Part shown: piece by piece, positions 1 to 7,157 of the stretch
Layout of the letters: each line of letters opens with the position of its first letter
Numbering within the stretch: position 1 is the first letter of the stretch
DNA from: Brevundimonas sp.
GTDB lineage: Bacteria > Pseudomonadota > Alphaproteobacteria > Caulobacterales > Caulobacteraceae
Direction: 5' to 3'
DNA: 35,579 nucleotides
NCBI RefSeq assembly: GCF_016463485.1
Contig: NZ_JAEMRD010000020.1
Span: 1-35,579, forward strand
Notes under the pieces: generated by a model
What the model was told of the DNA's origin: nothing
The model's input: only the letters and a program-made list of their open reading frames with translations
Database searches by the model: none
Made by a program: the position numbers and the translations under genes

Positions 1-53
1 ATCGTCGTACCCTGTAAGGGGTACCGAGGGTTCGAATCCCTCCGTCTCCGCCA
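1..53 (+). tRNA. tRNA-Ser, 3' part only
   Basis: The window opens inside a class II tRNA. A long variable arm is visible at about 8-25 (GTACCC/GGGTAC stem with a short loop). It is followed by a 5-bp T stem with a TTCGAAT loop at 26-42, the 3' acceptor strand at 43-49, a G discriminator and an encoded CCA at 51-53. The long variable arm, G discriminator and acceptor strand CGTCTCC fit tRNA-Ser. The anticodon lies outside the window, so the isoacceptor is unknown. Leucine or tyrosine tRNA is less likely on the discriminator base. Confidence 0.85.
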
Positions 54-104
54 GAACCTTTCCCGTTGCCTCTGTGAACGACCTGCCCTAAGGGCAGCCC
101 CGCG

Positions 105-266
105 ACAGGTTCCTCAGCGATGAGGATGAAAAGGGAACTCGGGTGTAAATCCCGGACTGCCCACGCAACTGTAAGCGGCGAGCCCGCGCACCATCAGCCA
201 CTGGACCCCCGGGTCTGGGAAGGCGGTGCGCACCGGCATTGACCCGTGAGCCAGGAGACCTGCCCG
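105..266 (+). promoter_or_regulatory. Cobalamin (B12) riboswitch upstream of btuB
   Basis: The conserved blocks of the AdoCbl/B12 riboswitch are readable in order: an opening ACAGGTTCC, an AAAAGGGAA segment, a GGGTGTAAATCCC hairpin, the B12-box core CTGCCCACGCAACTGTAAGCGG, a CCACTGG...GGGAAGG segment, and the closing GACCCGTGAGCCAGGAGACCTGCC. The aptamer ends about 165 nt before the btuB start, which leaves room for an expression platform. A perfect 12-bp palindrome CGGTCGCGACCG at 353-364 lies in that spacer and could be part of the platform, but this is not established. In this family, binding of cobalamin normally shuts off the downstream transport operon. Confidence 0.95.
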
Positions 267-432
267 TCGTGGTCGTCCTTCGCGCGGACGTGGTGTGCCG
301 AGCGGAACGGGATCTACCCGAATGACGACGTCTGTTGGGCCGCGTGCGAGCGCGGTCGCGACCGGGCGCGTCTTGTGTCCGATCGTGACCGATCTCCGCC
401 GGCTCGTTGTCGAGCATGGGATTGGACCCGAA

Positions 433-2397
433 ATGAAGACTGCACTCCGCCTCAGCGCCGCCACGGCCGCGCTTCTCCTCACCGCCACGACGGCCTCCGC
501 GCAGGCCGCGCTGACGACCGATCAGGCGTCAGCCCTGCTGGGCGACGTCGTGGTCACGGCCAACCGTTCGGCCCAGGCCGCCGATCGCGTCGGCCAGTCG
601 GTCACCGTCCTGACCACCGACCGGATCGAGGCCAGCCAGGCCGTGGCGGTCGTCGATCTGTTGGCCCGGACGCCCGGCGTCAGCGTCACCAGCAACGGTG
701 GGCCCGGCCAGCCGACGGCCCTGCGCATTCGTGGTGCCGAGGGCGACCAGACCCTGGTCGTCGTGGACGGCGTCAAGCTGAACGACCCATCGGCACCCGG
801 CGCGGGCTACAATTTCGGCAACCTGCTGACCGGCGACGTCGCCCGGATCGAGGTCCTGCGCGGGGCCCAGTCGACCCTGTGGGGGTCTCAGGCGATCGGT
901 GGCGTGGTCAGCCTGGTCACCGCCCGGCCGACCGAACCGTTCCAGGCCTCGCTGGACGCCGAGGCCGGTTCGCGCGGCACCCATTCTCTGCGCGGCGGAC
1001 TGGGCGGCGCGACCGACCGGATCGACTGGCGCGTGGCGGCTTCCCACTATCAGACGGACGGCTTCTCGGCTTTCGCTGGTGGGACCGAGGACGACGCCTA
1101 TGAGAACACGGGCCTCAGCGGGCGCGTCAACGTCGCGGTGACCGACGATGTGTCCCTCGATCTGCGCGCGGTCTATTCCAGCGGCACGGTCGATTTCGAC
1201 GGCTTCCCGGCCCCGGCCTTCGCGTTCGCCGATACCAATGAATACGGGATGACCAAGGATCTGGTCGCCTATGCGGGCGTCAACTTCGACCTGTTCGAGG
1301 ATCGGCTGAAGAACCGCGTCGCCTACGGTTTCACCCGGACGGATCGCCAGAGCTTCAACCCGGCCCAGGCGAACACGACCCTGACCTTCGACTCACGCGG
1401 CGAGAACCGGCGCTACGAGTACCAGAGCGTGCTCGATATCCGCGATGGCTGGGTGGCTACCTTCGGGGCCGAACACGAGGACTCGGAGTTCCGCAGCGCC
1501 TCGCCTTCATCCTTCACCCCGAATCCCGTCCCGGCGACGGCCTCGGTCGGTCTGGACGGGTTTTATGCCCAGGTTCAGGCCGAGGTGATCGACGGACTGA
1601 CCCTGACCGGCGGTGTGCGCCGCGACGAGCATGATGCGTTCGGCGGCAAGACCCTGGGTCAGGCAGCGGCGGCCTGGGCGCTGAACGATGGCGCGACGGT
1701 GCTGCGTGCCAGCTTCGGCCAGGGCTTCAAGGCCCCCAGCCTGTTCCAGCTCTACAGCAACTTCGGCAACGCCGGTTTGATGCCGGAAGAGGCGGACGGC
1801 TGGGACACCGGCGTCGAGCAGCATCTGTTCGGCGGCGCCGTGATCGTCTCGGCGACATACTTTGATCGGGATACGACCAACCAGATCGACTTCGCCTCCT
1901 GCACCGGGACCGAGACTCTCGCCTCGAACCCTTTGTGCTTCCGCAACGGGGTCCGTCGCTTCGGCTATTACGCCAACATCGCGCGGGCCACGGCGAACGG
2001 GGTCGAGCTGGCGGCGCAGGGGACGTTCGGCGCGCTGCAACTGGATGCCAACTACACCCTCACCGATACGACGAACGAGTCGCCCGGTGCCAACCGTGGC
2101 AGGGAACTGGCGCGCCGGCCTCAGGATATGGCGAACCTGTCGGCGACCTATGTCTGGCCCATCGGCCTTTCGACGACGGTGGCGGCGCGATATGCGGGCG
2201 AAAGCTTCGACAATGCGTCCAACTCGGCGCGGCTCGACGCCTACACCCTGGTCGATCTGAGGGCGTCCTACCCGGTCAATGATACGGTCGAGATCTATGG
2301 CCGGATCGAGAACGTCGGGGACGAAGTCTATGAGACAACGCGGACCTATGGCGTCGCCGGTCGCGGGACCTTCGTGGGTGTCCGGGCGCGCTTCTAG
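433..2397 (+). CDS. btuB: TonB-dependent vitamin B12 outer-membrane receptor (BtuB)
   Basis: This is a 654-residue outer-membrane receptor. The start at 433 is chosen because it gives a clean signal peptide (MKTALRLSAATAALLL... ending near Ala-Gln-Ala at about residue 25); an in-frame ATG at 295 would add 46 residues that do not look like protein. After the signal come a TonB-box-like segment (GDVVVTANR), the plug domain (DLLARTPGV, RIRGAEGDQTLVVVDGV, RIEVLRGAQSTLWGSQAIGG), and the beta-barrel ending in an aromatic C-terminus (VRARF). The plug wording matches BtuB rather than siderophore receptors. The cobalamin riboswitch in front and the ABC transporter genes behind support cobalamin as the ligand. 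The following gene begins about 100 nt downstream. Confidence 0.93.
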   Translation: MKTALRLSAATAALLLTATTASAQAALTTDQASALLGDVVVTANRSAQAADRVGQSVTVLTTDRIEASQAVAVVDLLARTPGVSVTSNGGPGQPTALRIRGAEGDQTLVVVDGVKLNDPSAPGAGYNFGNLLTGDVARIEVLRGAQSTLWGSQAIGGVVSLVTARPTEPFQASLDAEAGSRGTHSLRGGLGGATDRIDWRVAASHYQTDGFSAFAGGTEDDAYENTGLSGRVNVAVTDDVSLDLRAVYSSGTVDFDGFPAPAFAFADTNEYGMTKDLVAYAGVNFDLFEDRLKNRVAYGFTRTDRQSFNPAQANTTLTFDSRGENRRYEYQSVLDIRDGWVATFGAEHEDSEFRSASPSSFTPNPVPATASVGLDGFYAQVQAEVIDGLTLTGGVRRDEHDAFGGKTLGQAAAAWALNDGATVLRASFGQGFKAPSLFQLYSNFGNAGLMPEEADGWDTGVEQHLFGGAVIVSATYFDRDTTNQIDFASCTGTETLASNPLCFRNGVRRFGYYANIARATANGVELAAQGTFGALQLDANYTLTDTTNESPGANRGRELARRPQDMANLSATYVWPIGLSTTVAARYAGESFDNASNSARLDAYTLVDLRASYPVNDTVEIYGRIENVGDEVYETTRTYGVAGRGTFVGVRARF

Positions 2398-2497
2398 CAC
2401 GGGCGGTGGCGCGGACGGTTCGATCCGTCCGCGCCGAGCCGTGCTTGCATCCCAGTCTGGAGCGGCCAGTGTGGGCCCGGCAGCAGGGGAGGGACGG

Positions 2498-3382
2498 TTG
2501 ACGAAGACACTGGACCGCCGCACGGCTGTCTCGGGCGGGCTGACGCTGGCGCTCGGCGCATCGGCATGCGGGGCGGCCGATCCGGTGACACCCGTCGGGT
2601 CGGCTTCCGGTCCGCCGCGACGCATCGTGTCGGTTAATCCGTGCCTGGATGTCATCCTGCTGGAGATTGCCGACCGGTCCCAGATCGCGGCGCTCAGCCA
2701 TTATTCCTCCGATCGCTACAGCTCGACCATCGCCGGCGAAGCCCGCCAGTTGCCGTCCACGCGCGGAACGATCGAGGAGATCATCAGCCTGTCGCCGGAC
2801 CTGGTGCTGTCCGGCCCGGGCCAGGCGAGGGTCGATCTGCTCGAACGGCTCGGCGTGCGGGCGGGAGTATTTCCTGTGCCGGAGACGGTCGCCGACAGTC
2901 TGAAACAGGTGCGAGAGGTGGCGACCCTGATCGGCTATCCCGATCGCGGCGAGGCGGTCGTCGCGCGGATCGAGGCCGCCTTGCAGGCCACAGCCCCCGC
3001 ACCCGGCGCAAAGCCTTTGTCGGCCCTGGTTTTCATGCCGGGCGGGTTCGCATCGGCCCCCGGCACCCTGATGGACGAGATGCTGACCCGAACGGGCTTC
3101 CGTAACGCCGCGACCGACTATGGTCTGCGACAGTCGATGAGCGTGCCGCTGGAACGGATCATCGCTGACCCGCCGGATGTCCTGCTGTCAGGCGAAGCCA
3201 CCGCCGGTGCCCCTAGCCGGGCCGAACGGCTGGTCAGGCATCCCGCACTGGCCTCCGTCGCCGAGCGGATCAGGCGGGCGACCTTTCCCGAACGCCTGCT
3301 GTTCTGTGGCGGGCCGGTGCTGATCCAGACAGCGGCGGCTCTGGCGCGGGCCCGCGACGCAGCACAGACGAGGTCCGCATGA
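2498..3382 (+). CDS. btuF: Periplasmic cobalamin-binding protein (BtuF)
   Basis: A 294-residue substrate-binding protein of the helical-backbone (BtuF/FhuD/TroA) fold. The TTG start at 2498 is preferred: a strong purine-rich Shine-Dalgarno stretch (AGGGGAGGGAC) lies just upstream, and the product then begins with a short signal containing Arg-Arg (LDRRTAVSGG) and a hydrophobic run ending in ASACG. That could be a Tat-type signal and possibly a lipoprotein Cys, although the lipobox is imperfect. Diagnostic family motifs are RRIVSVNPCLDVILLE near the start, IEEIISLSPDLVLSG, and the central VREVATLIGYPDRGE. The stop overlaps the next ATG by 4 bp, so translation is probably coupled to the permease. 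Delivers B12 to BtuCD. Confidence 0.85.
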   Translation: MTKTLDRRTAVSGGLTLALGASACGAADPVTPVGSASGPPRRIVSVNPCLDVILLEIADRSQIAALSHYSSDRYSSTIAGEARQLPSTRGTIEEIISLSPDLVLSGPGQARVDLLERLGVRAGVFPVPETVADSLKQVREVATLIGYPDRGEAVVARIEAALQATAPAPGAKPLSALVFMPGGFASAPGTLMDEMLTRTGFRNAATDYGLRQSMSVPLERIIADPPDVLLSGEATAGAPSRAERLVRHPALASVAERIRRATFPERLLFCGGPVLIQTAAALARARDAAQTRSA

Positions 3383-4365
3383 AGCCGGTCAGCCGTCCCC
3401 TTCTCTATGCGGGCCTGATTGGCCTGTTGGTGATCCTGTCGATGGTCAGCCTGCTGGCCGGCCGGGTCTGGGCACCGTGGAGCGCGTGGACGTCGTTCGG
3501 TGCCGACCCCCGGTGGTCGATCGTCTTCGAGCTTCGCCTGCCGCGGACGATCCTGGGGATCGGGGTCGGTGCGGCGCTGGGTCTGTCGGGCGCGGCCTTG
3601 CAGGGATACACACGCAACCCCCTGGCCGATCCGGGGGTGCTGGGGGTTTCGGGCATGGCGGCGCTGGGGGCCGTGCTCACCCTCTACTACGGCGTCACGG
3701 CGGTCGCGCCCTGGGCCTTGCCGGTTGCGGCCATCAGTGGGGCCCTGATCGGGGTCGGGCTTCTGATGCTGCTGTCGGGCGCGGCGTCCAGCATGGTGAC
3801 CTTCATTCTGGCGGGGGCGATCCTGAACGTCCTGTCCAGCGCCGGCCTGTCGCTGGCCCTGTCGCTGGCGCCAAACCCATGGGCCGTCAGCGAGATCGTC
3901 GACTGGCTGATGGGATCGCTTGCGGATCGCAGTTTCGATGAGGTGACGATGGCTCTGCCGTTCATCGCCGTCGGATGTGGCCTGCTGCTGGCGACAGGCC
4001 GGGCCCTTGATGCCCTCACCCTGGGCGAGATGGGCGCACGGTCGCTCGGCGTCTCGATGTCACGGACGCGGTGGTTTCTGGCGCTCGGCGTCGGTCTGGC
4101 GGCGGGGGCGAGCGTGGCGGTGACGGGCGTCATCGGCTTCGTCGGACTGGTCACGCCGCACCTGTTGAGGCCGCTGGTCGGAGCCCGGCCTGGCGCCCTG
4201 CTGGGCCCGAGCCTTCTGGGCGGTGCCGTCATCGTGCTGACCGGCGACATCCTGGTCCGGATCATTCCGGCGGCGGCCGAGGTCAAGCTGGGCGTCGCCA
4301 TGGCGGTCCTGGGTGCGCCGTTCTTCCTCGTGCTTCTTCTCCGCTTGCGCAGGACGATCGCATGA
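3379..4365 (+). CDS. btuC: B12 ABC transporter permease (BtuC, FecCD family)
   Basis: A 328-residue, very hydrophobic FecCD-family permease. Several membrane segments are evident from residue 10 onward. Family motifs are LRLPRTILGIGVGAALGLSGAALQG, the following YTRNPLADPGVLGVSG, and in the second half GVIGFVGLVTPHLLRPLVGA, which is the cytoplasmic coupling region contacting the ATPase. The start ATG overlaps the btuF stop and the stop overlaps the btuD ATG, both in ATGA arrangement. As a homodimer it would form the inner-membrane channel for cobalamin. FecCD proteins also serve haem and siderophores; the B12 assignment comes from the riboswitch-led operon. Confidence 0.9.
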   Translation: MKPVSRPLLYAGLIGLLVILSMVSLLAGRVWAPWSAWTSFGADPRWSIVFELRLPRTILGIGVGAALGLSGAALQGYTRNPLADPGVLGVSGMAALGAVLTLYYGVTAVAPWALPVAAISGALIGVGLLMLLSGAASSMVTFILAGAILNVLSSAGLSLALSLAPNPWAVSEIVDWLMGSLADRSFDEVTMALPFIAVGCGLLLATGRALDALTLGEMGARSLGVSMSRTRWFLALGVGLAAGASVAVTGVIGFVGLVTPHLLRPLVGARPGALLGPSLLGGAVIVLTGDILVRIIPAAAEVKLGVAMAVLGAPFFLVLLLRLRRTIA

Positions 4366-5153
4366 GCGTCCTGGCCTGCGAAAATCTGAACGTGACGATC
4401 GGCTCGCGATCGATCCTCGCCGGCATCGACCTGACCCTGTCGGCCGGAGGGGTCACGGCCATCGTCGGTCCCAACGGCGCGGGCAAGTCGACCTTGCTGA
4501 CCTGTCTGGCGGGCCTTCGCCGGCCGGACGCCGGTCGGGTCACTCTGGACGCCGCTGACCTGGCCGGGATGAAGCCCCGTCATCGCGCACGTCGTCTGTC
4601 CTACCTGCCCCAGACACCTGAGATCGCCTGGCCCATCGCGTGCCGCACCCTGGTCGAACTGGGCCGCACCCCCTTCGTCGGCGCGCGGGGCCAGACGGAT
4701 GTGGATCGCACTGCCGTCGACAAGGCCATGGCTGCCGCCGACGTGGTGGCGTTCGAGCACCGGCTGGTCGACAGCCTTTCGGGCGGCGAGCGGGCACGGG
4801 TGTTGATGGCACGCGCGCTTGCCGGAGAACCGGAATGGCTGCTGGCCGACGAACCCCTGACGGGTCTCGACCCTGCTCATCAGCTCGATGCCGCCGCTCT
4901 GTTCCGCAGGCTCGCAACGCAAGGCGTCGGCGTTGTCGTCACCCTGCACGATCTGTCGATGGCTTTCCGGATTTCGGACCGGGTCGTTGTCCTGTCGCAG
5001 GGCCAGGTCCTGGCTGACGGGCCTCCTGACGTTGCGTTGAGGCCCGAGGTTCTGCGCCGCGCCTACGGTATCGAAGCGGCGCGGATAGAAAGCCCCGGTG
5101 GCCCGCTGATCGACGTGCTGAGCCGGACGTCGTCGCGTGCAAGTGTCGAATAG
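4362..5153 (+). CDS. btuD: B12 ABC transporter ATPase (BtuD)
   Basis: A 263-residue ABC ATPase. The ATG at 4362 overlaps the btuC stop and places the Walker A motif GPNGAGKST at residues 36-44. A Q-loop (SYLPQTPEIAWP), the signature LSGGERARV, Walker B WLLADEPLTGLD and the switch His in VVVTLHDLS follow in the expected order, so all catalytic elements are present. It would power BtuC-mediated import of cobalamin delivered by BtuF. It is the last gene of the operon; the next gene (MarR regulator) is convergent and about 107 bp away. I see no clear intrinsic terminator in the gap. Confidence 0.92.
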   Translation: MSVLACENLNVTIGSRSILAGIDLTLSAGGVTAIVGPNGAGKSTLLTCLAGLRRPDAGRVTLDAADLAGMKPRHRARRLSYLPQTPEIAWPIACRTLVELGRTPFVGARGQTDVDRTAVDKAMAAADVVAFEHRLVDSLSGGERARVLMARALAGEPEWLLADEPLTGLDPAHQLDAAALFRRLATQGVGVVVTLHDLSMAFRISDRVVVLSQGQVLADGPPDVALRPEVLRRAYGIEAARIESPGGPLIDVLSRTSSRASVE

Positions 5154-5260
5154 CGGCCAATAGCGCACCGCACGGTCTGCTCATTGGCGCGCGTGACGAC
5201 GAATTTCGCGGAGATCACAAAGCTCTGCGCAGCCTCGACGCTCCAGGTCGTGCGGCCCGT

Positions 5261-5734
5261 TCACGTGGAGTGTTCGACGATCCGTTTCAGGTCCTCGATC
5301 AGTCGGCCGTGGTTCTCGCCGACAAGCAGCGCAAGCTCTCTCTGGTGCGCCTGTTCGGCGGCCTTGGCGTCGACCATCATGGCACGTCCTGCGTCCGTGA
5401 GACTGAGGGCGTAGGAGCGCTTGTCGGTCTTCGGCACGGTCCTGACGATCAGACCGCGCTTCTCCAGGGCGTCGACCATGGACACCAGATTGGCCCTCTT
5501 GATCGACAGGGCCTCGCCCACGGCCTGCTGTTTCAGGCCCGGGTTCGCTTCGATGATCAGCAGGATGGAGAAGTCGCTGACGCGCAGATCGAACGGCTTA
5601 AGCGCGGACATCAGGCTCCGGAAGGCGGCGACCTGGGCCAGGCGAAGCATAAAGCCCACGCTGTTCGGCAGCCCGGCCATCTCGATAGGCTTGTCCCGAC
5701 TGGACGCACGGGCGGACGTGGCGCGAGACGTCAC
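5261..5734 (-). CDS. MarR-family transcriptional regulator, probable hydroxycinnamate-module repressor
   Basis: A MarR-type winged-helix protein. The core runs from FMLRLAQVAAFRSL through VSDFSILLIIEANPGLKQQAVGEAL (HTH entry), the recognition region SIKRANLVSMVDALEKRGL, and the wing VRTVPKTDKRSYALSLTDAG, and ends in a dimerisation helix. I place the start at a GTG (5734) because AGGAG lies 9 nt upstream, giving 157 residues; a TTG at 5767 would add 11. It follows the transporter genes on the same strand. MarR proteins commonly respond to hydroxycinnamoyl-CoA esters in such clusters (FerC, CouR, FerR), so it is the best candidate for binding the palindromes at 9518-9532 and 13392-13406. That role is inferred. 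Confidence 0.88.
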   Translation of the reverse strand: MTSRATSARASSRDKPIEMAGLPNSVGFMLRLAQVAAFRSLMSALKPFDLRVSDFSILLIIEANPGLKQQAVGEALSIKRANLVSMVDALEKRGLIVRTVPKTDKRSYALSLTDAGRAMMVDAKAAEQAHQRELALLVGENHGRLIEDLKRIVEHST

Positions 5735-5855
5735 AGTTGGGCGCTCCTGAACATCAAATCGGATCAACGACTTCTATCGAGACTGCGTCATCGGCCGTGA
5801 ATACGATGATCCCTACCAGACGTCGTCTTGATGCGCCAAGGCCCCGCTTCCGGGA

Positions 5856-7088
5856 TCAGGCCGGGTCGCTGTCGCCGCGCGGCTTGATGAAGCTGAGGGC
5901 GAAGGCGGTGAGACCGGCGAGAGCGGCGATCGGGATCATGACCCTCAGGACGTCCGCGACCGGCGCACCGGCACCCAGCATGGCCCCGGCCAGGATGGGG
6001 CCGGCGATGGATCCCAGCCTGCCCACGCTGATGGCCGCGCCTGCGCCGGCGCCACGCCCCTGGGCCGGGTAGTAGCCGGCCGTCACGCCGTACAGGGCAT
6101 ACTGTGATCCCAGCAGGCAGAAGCCCGCCACGGCGCTGAGGATCAGGATCGGGGTCGCCGTGGTCACGGTCGCCATACCGACGATGGCGGCGATGAACAG
6201 GGCGAAGGCCAGGGTCAGGGGCCAGCGCCATCCGAAACGATCCGCGCAGGCCGCGAGGACGATCGACCCGACCACGCTGCCGAGATTGAAATACAGGGCG
6301 GTCTGGGACGCCAGGGACGCCGACAGCCCCTTGGCTACGGCCAGGGTCGGCAGCCAGTTCAGGAGCAGGTACAGGATCATCAGGGTCGGGAAGAAGGCCA
6401 GCCAGATGAGCAGGGTCGGCGCGGCGCGGCCCCCGCCGAAAAGGACCGTCGCCAGGGACGGCGGCCTGGCCCTGGTCGCATCGACGACGGCGCGGGTTTC
6501 CTTCAGCAGGATCACGAAGGCCGGGATCAGGATCAGCGGTGCCGCCCCCCCCAGCAGGAACAGGGCTCGCCAGTCCACGTCCCCGGGCAGGTTGGCTGCG
6601 ACGAGGGCTGAGGTCGCGCCCCCGACAGGCATGCCGCAAAAGATCAGGGACGTTATAAGGGTGCGTCGTCCCGGCGGGCTGATCTCGGACGCGATCGCCA
6701 CCATATTGGGCAGGGCTGCGCCGAGGCCTATGCCGGTCAGGAAGCGCACGACGGTCAGGACCGGAAAGGTGTCGGCCACCATGGTTGCCAGGGTGAAGAC
6801 CCCGAAGACCGCGACAGAGCCGATGAAGACGGGCTTGCGGCCCACCTTGTCGGCCAGCCAGCCCCCGAAGGCGGCCCCGATCGCCAGGCCGACATTGGCG
6901 ATGGCGAAGACCATGCCCATCTGGTCCGGCCCAAGCCCCAGTTCGGGGGCCATTCGCGGCGCGGCGACGCCCATCGCCTGGATGTCGAAACCTTCCAGCA
7001 CGGCGACGGCGAAACACAGACCGATGATGATCGCCATACTGGGCCCGCTCATCCGGACCGGCGGGGTCTGCGTGTCGATGATAGGCAT
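5856..7088 (-). CDS. MFS aromatic-acid transporter (AAHS family)
   Basis: A 410-residue major facilitator with about 12 hydrophobic segments. Family signatures include LEGFDIQAMG in helix 1 (the D/E-G-F-D motif of aromatic acid:H+ symporters), the loop 2-3 motif GGWLADKVGRKPV, and RFLTGIGLGAALPNMVAI followed by SEISPPGRR, typical of PcaK/BenK/VanK relatives. It sits between the TonB receptor (69 bp upstream) and the MarR regulator in a hydroxycinnamate cluster. The likely cargo is p-coumarate, ferulate or a derived benzoate crossing the inner membrane. The exact substrate cannot be read from sequence. Confidence 0.88.
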   Translation of the reverse strand: MPIIDTQTPPVRMSGPSMAIIIGLCFAVAVLEGFDIQAMGVAAPRMAPELGLGPDQMGMVFAIANVGLAIGAAFGGWLADKVGRKPVFIGSVAVFGVFTLATMVADTFPVLTVVRFLTGIGLGAALPNMVAIASEISPPGRRTLITSLIFCGMPVGGATSALVAANLPGDVDWRALFLLGGAAPLILIPAFVILLKETRAVVDATRARPPSLATVLFGGGRAAPTLLIWLAFFPTLMILYLLLNWLPTLAVAKGLSASLASQTALYFNLGSVVGSIVLAACADRFGWRWPLTLAFALFIAAIVGMATVTTATPILILSAVAGFCLLGSQYALYGVTAGYYPAQGRGAGAGAAISVGRLGSIAGPILAGAMLGAGAPVADVLRVMIPIAALAGLTAFALSFIKPRGDSDPA

Positions 7089-7157
7089 TGCGACTCCGTG
7101 AACAGGTCAGGCGCGGTTGAAAACCGGACGATGATCGCCCGGCTTCCTTAAATCGTG

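Noticed and set aside
83..97. Hairpin CTGCCC/GGGCAG between the tRNA and the riboswitch
   Set aside because: Short stem and no T-run, so a terminator call is not justified.
295..432. N-terminal extension of BtuB to an ATG at 295
   Set aside because: It would place 46 non-signal residues before a perfect signal peptide and sits in the riboswitch expression region.
1507..2655. A 382-codon minus-strand open frame over the end of btuB and start of btuF
   Set aside because: It spans two genes supported on the other strand, and its product is low-complexity Arg-rich.
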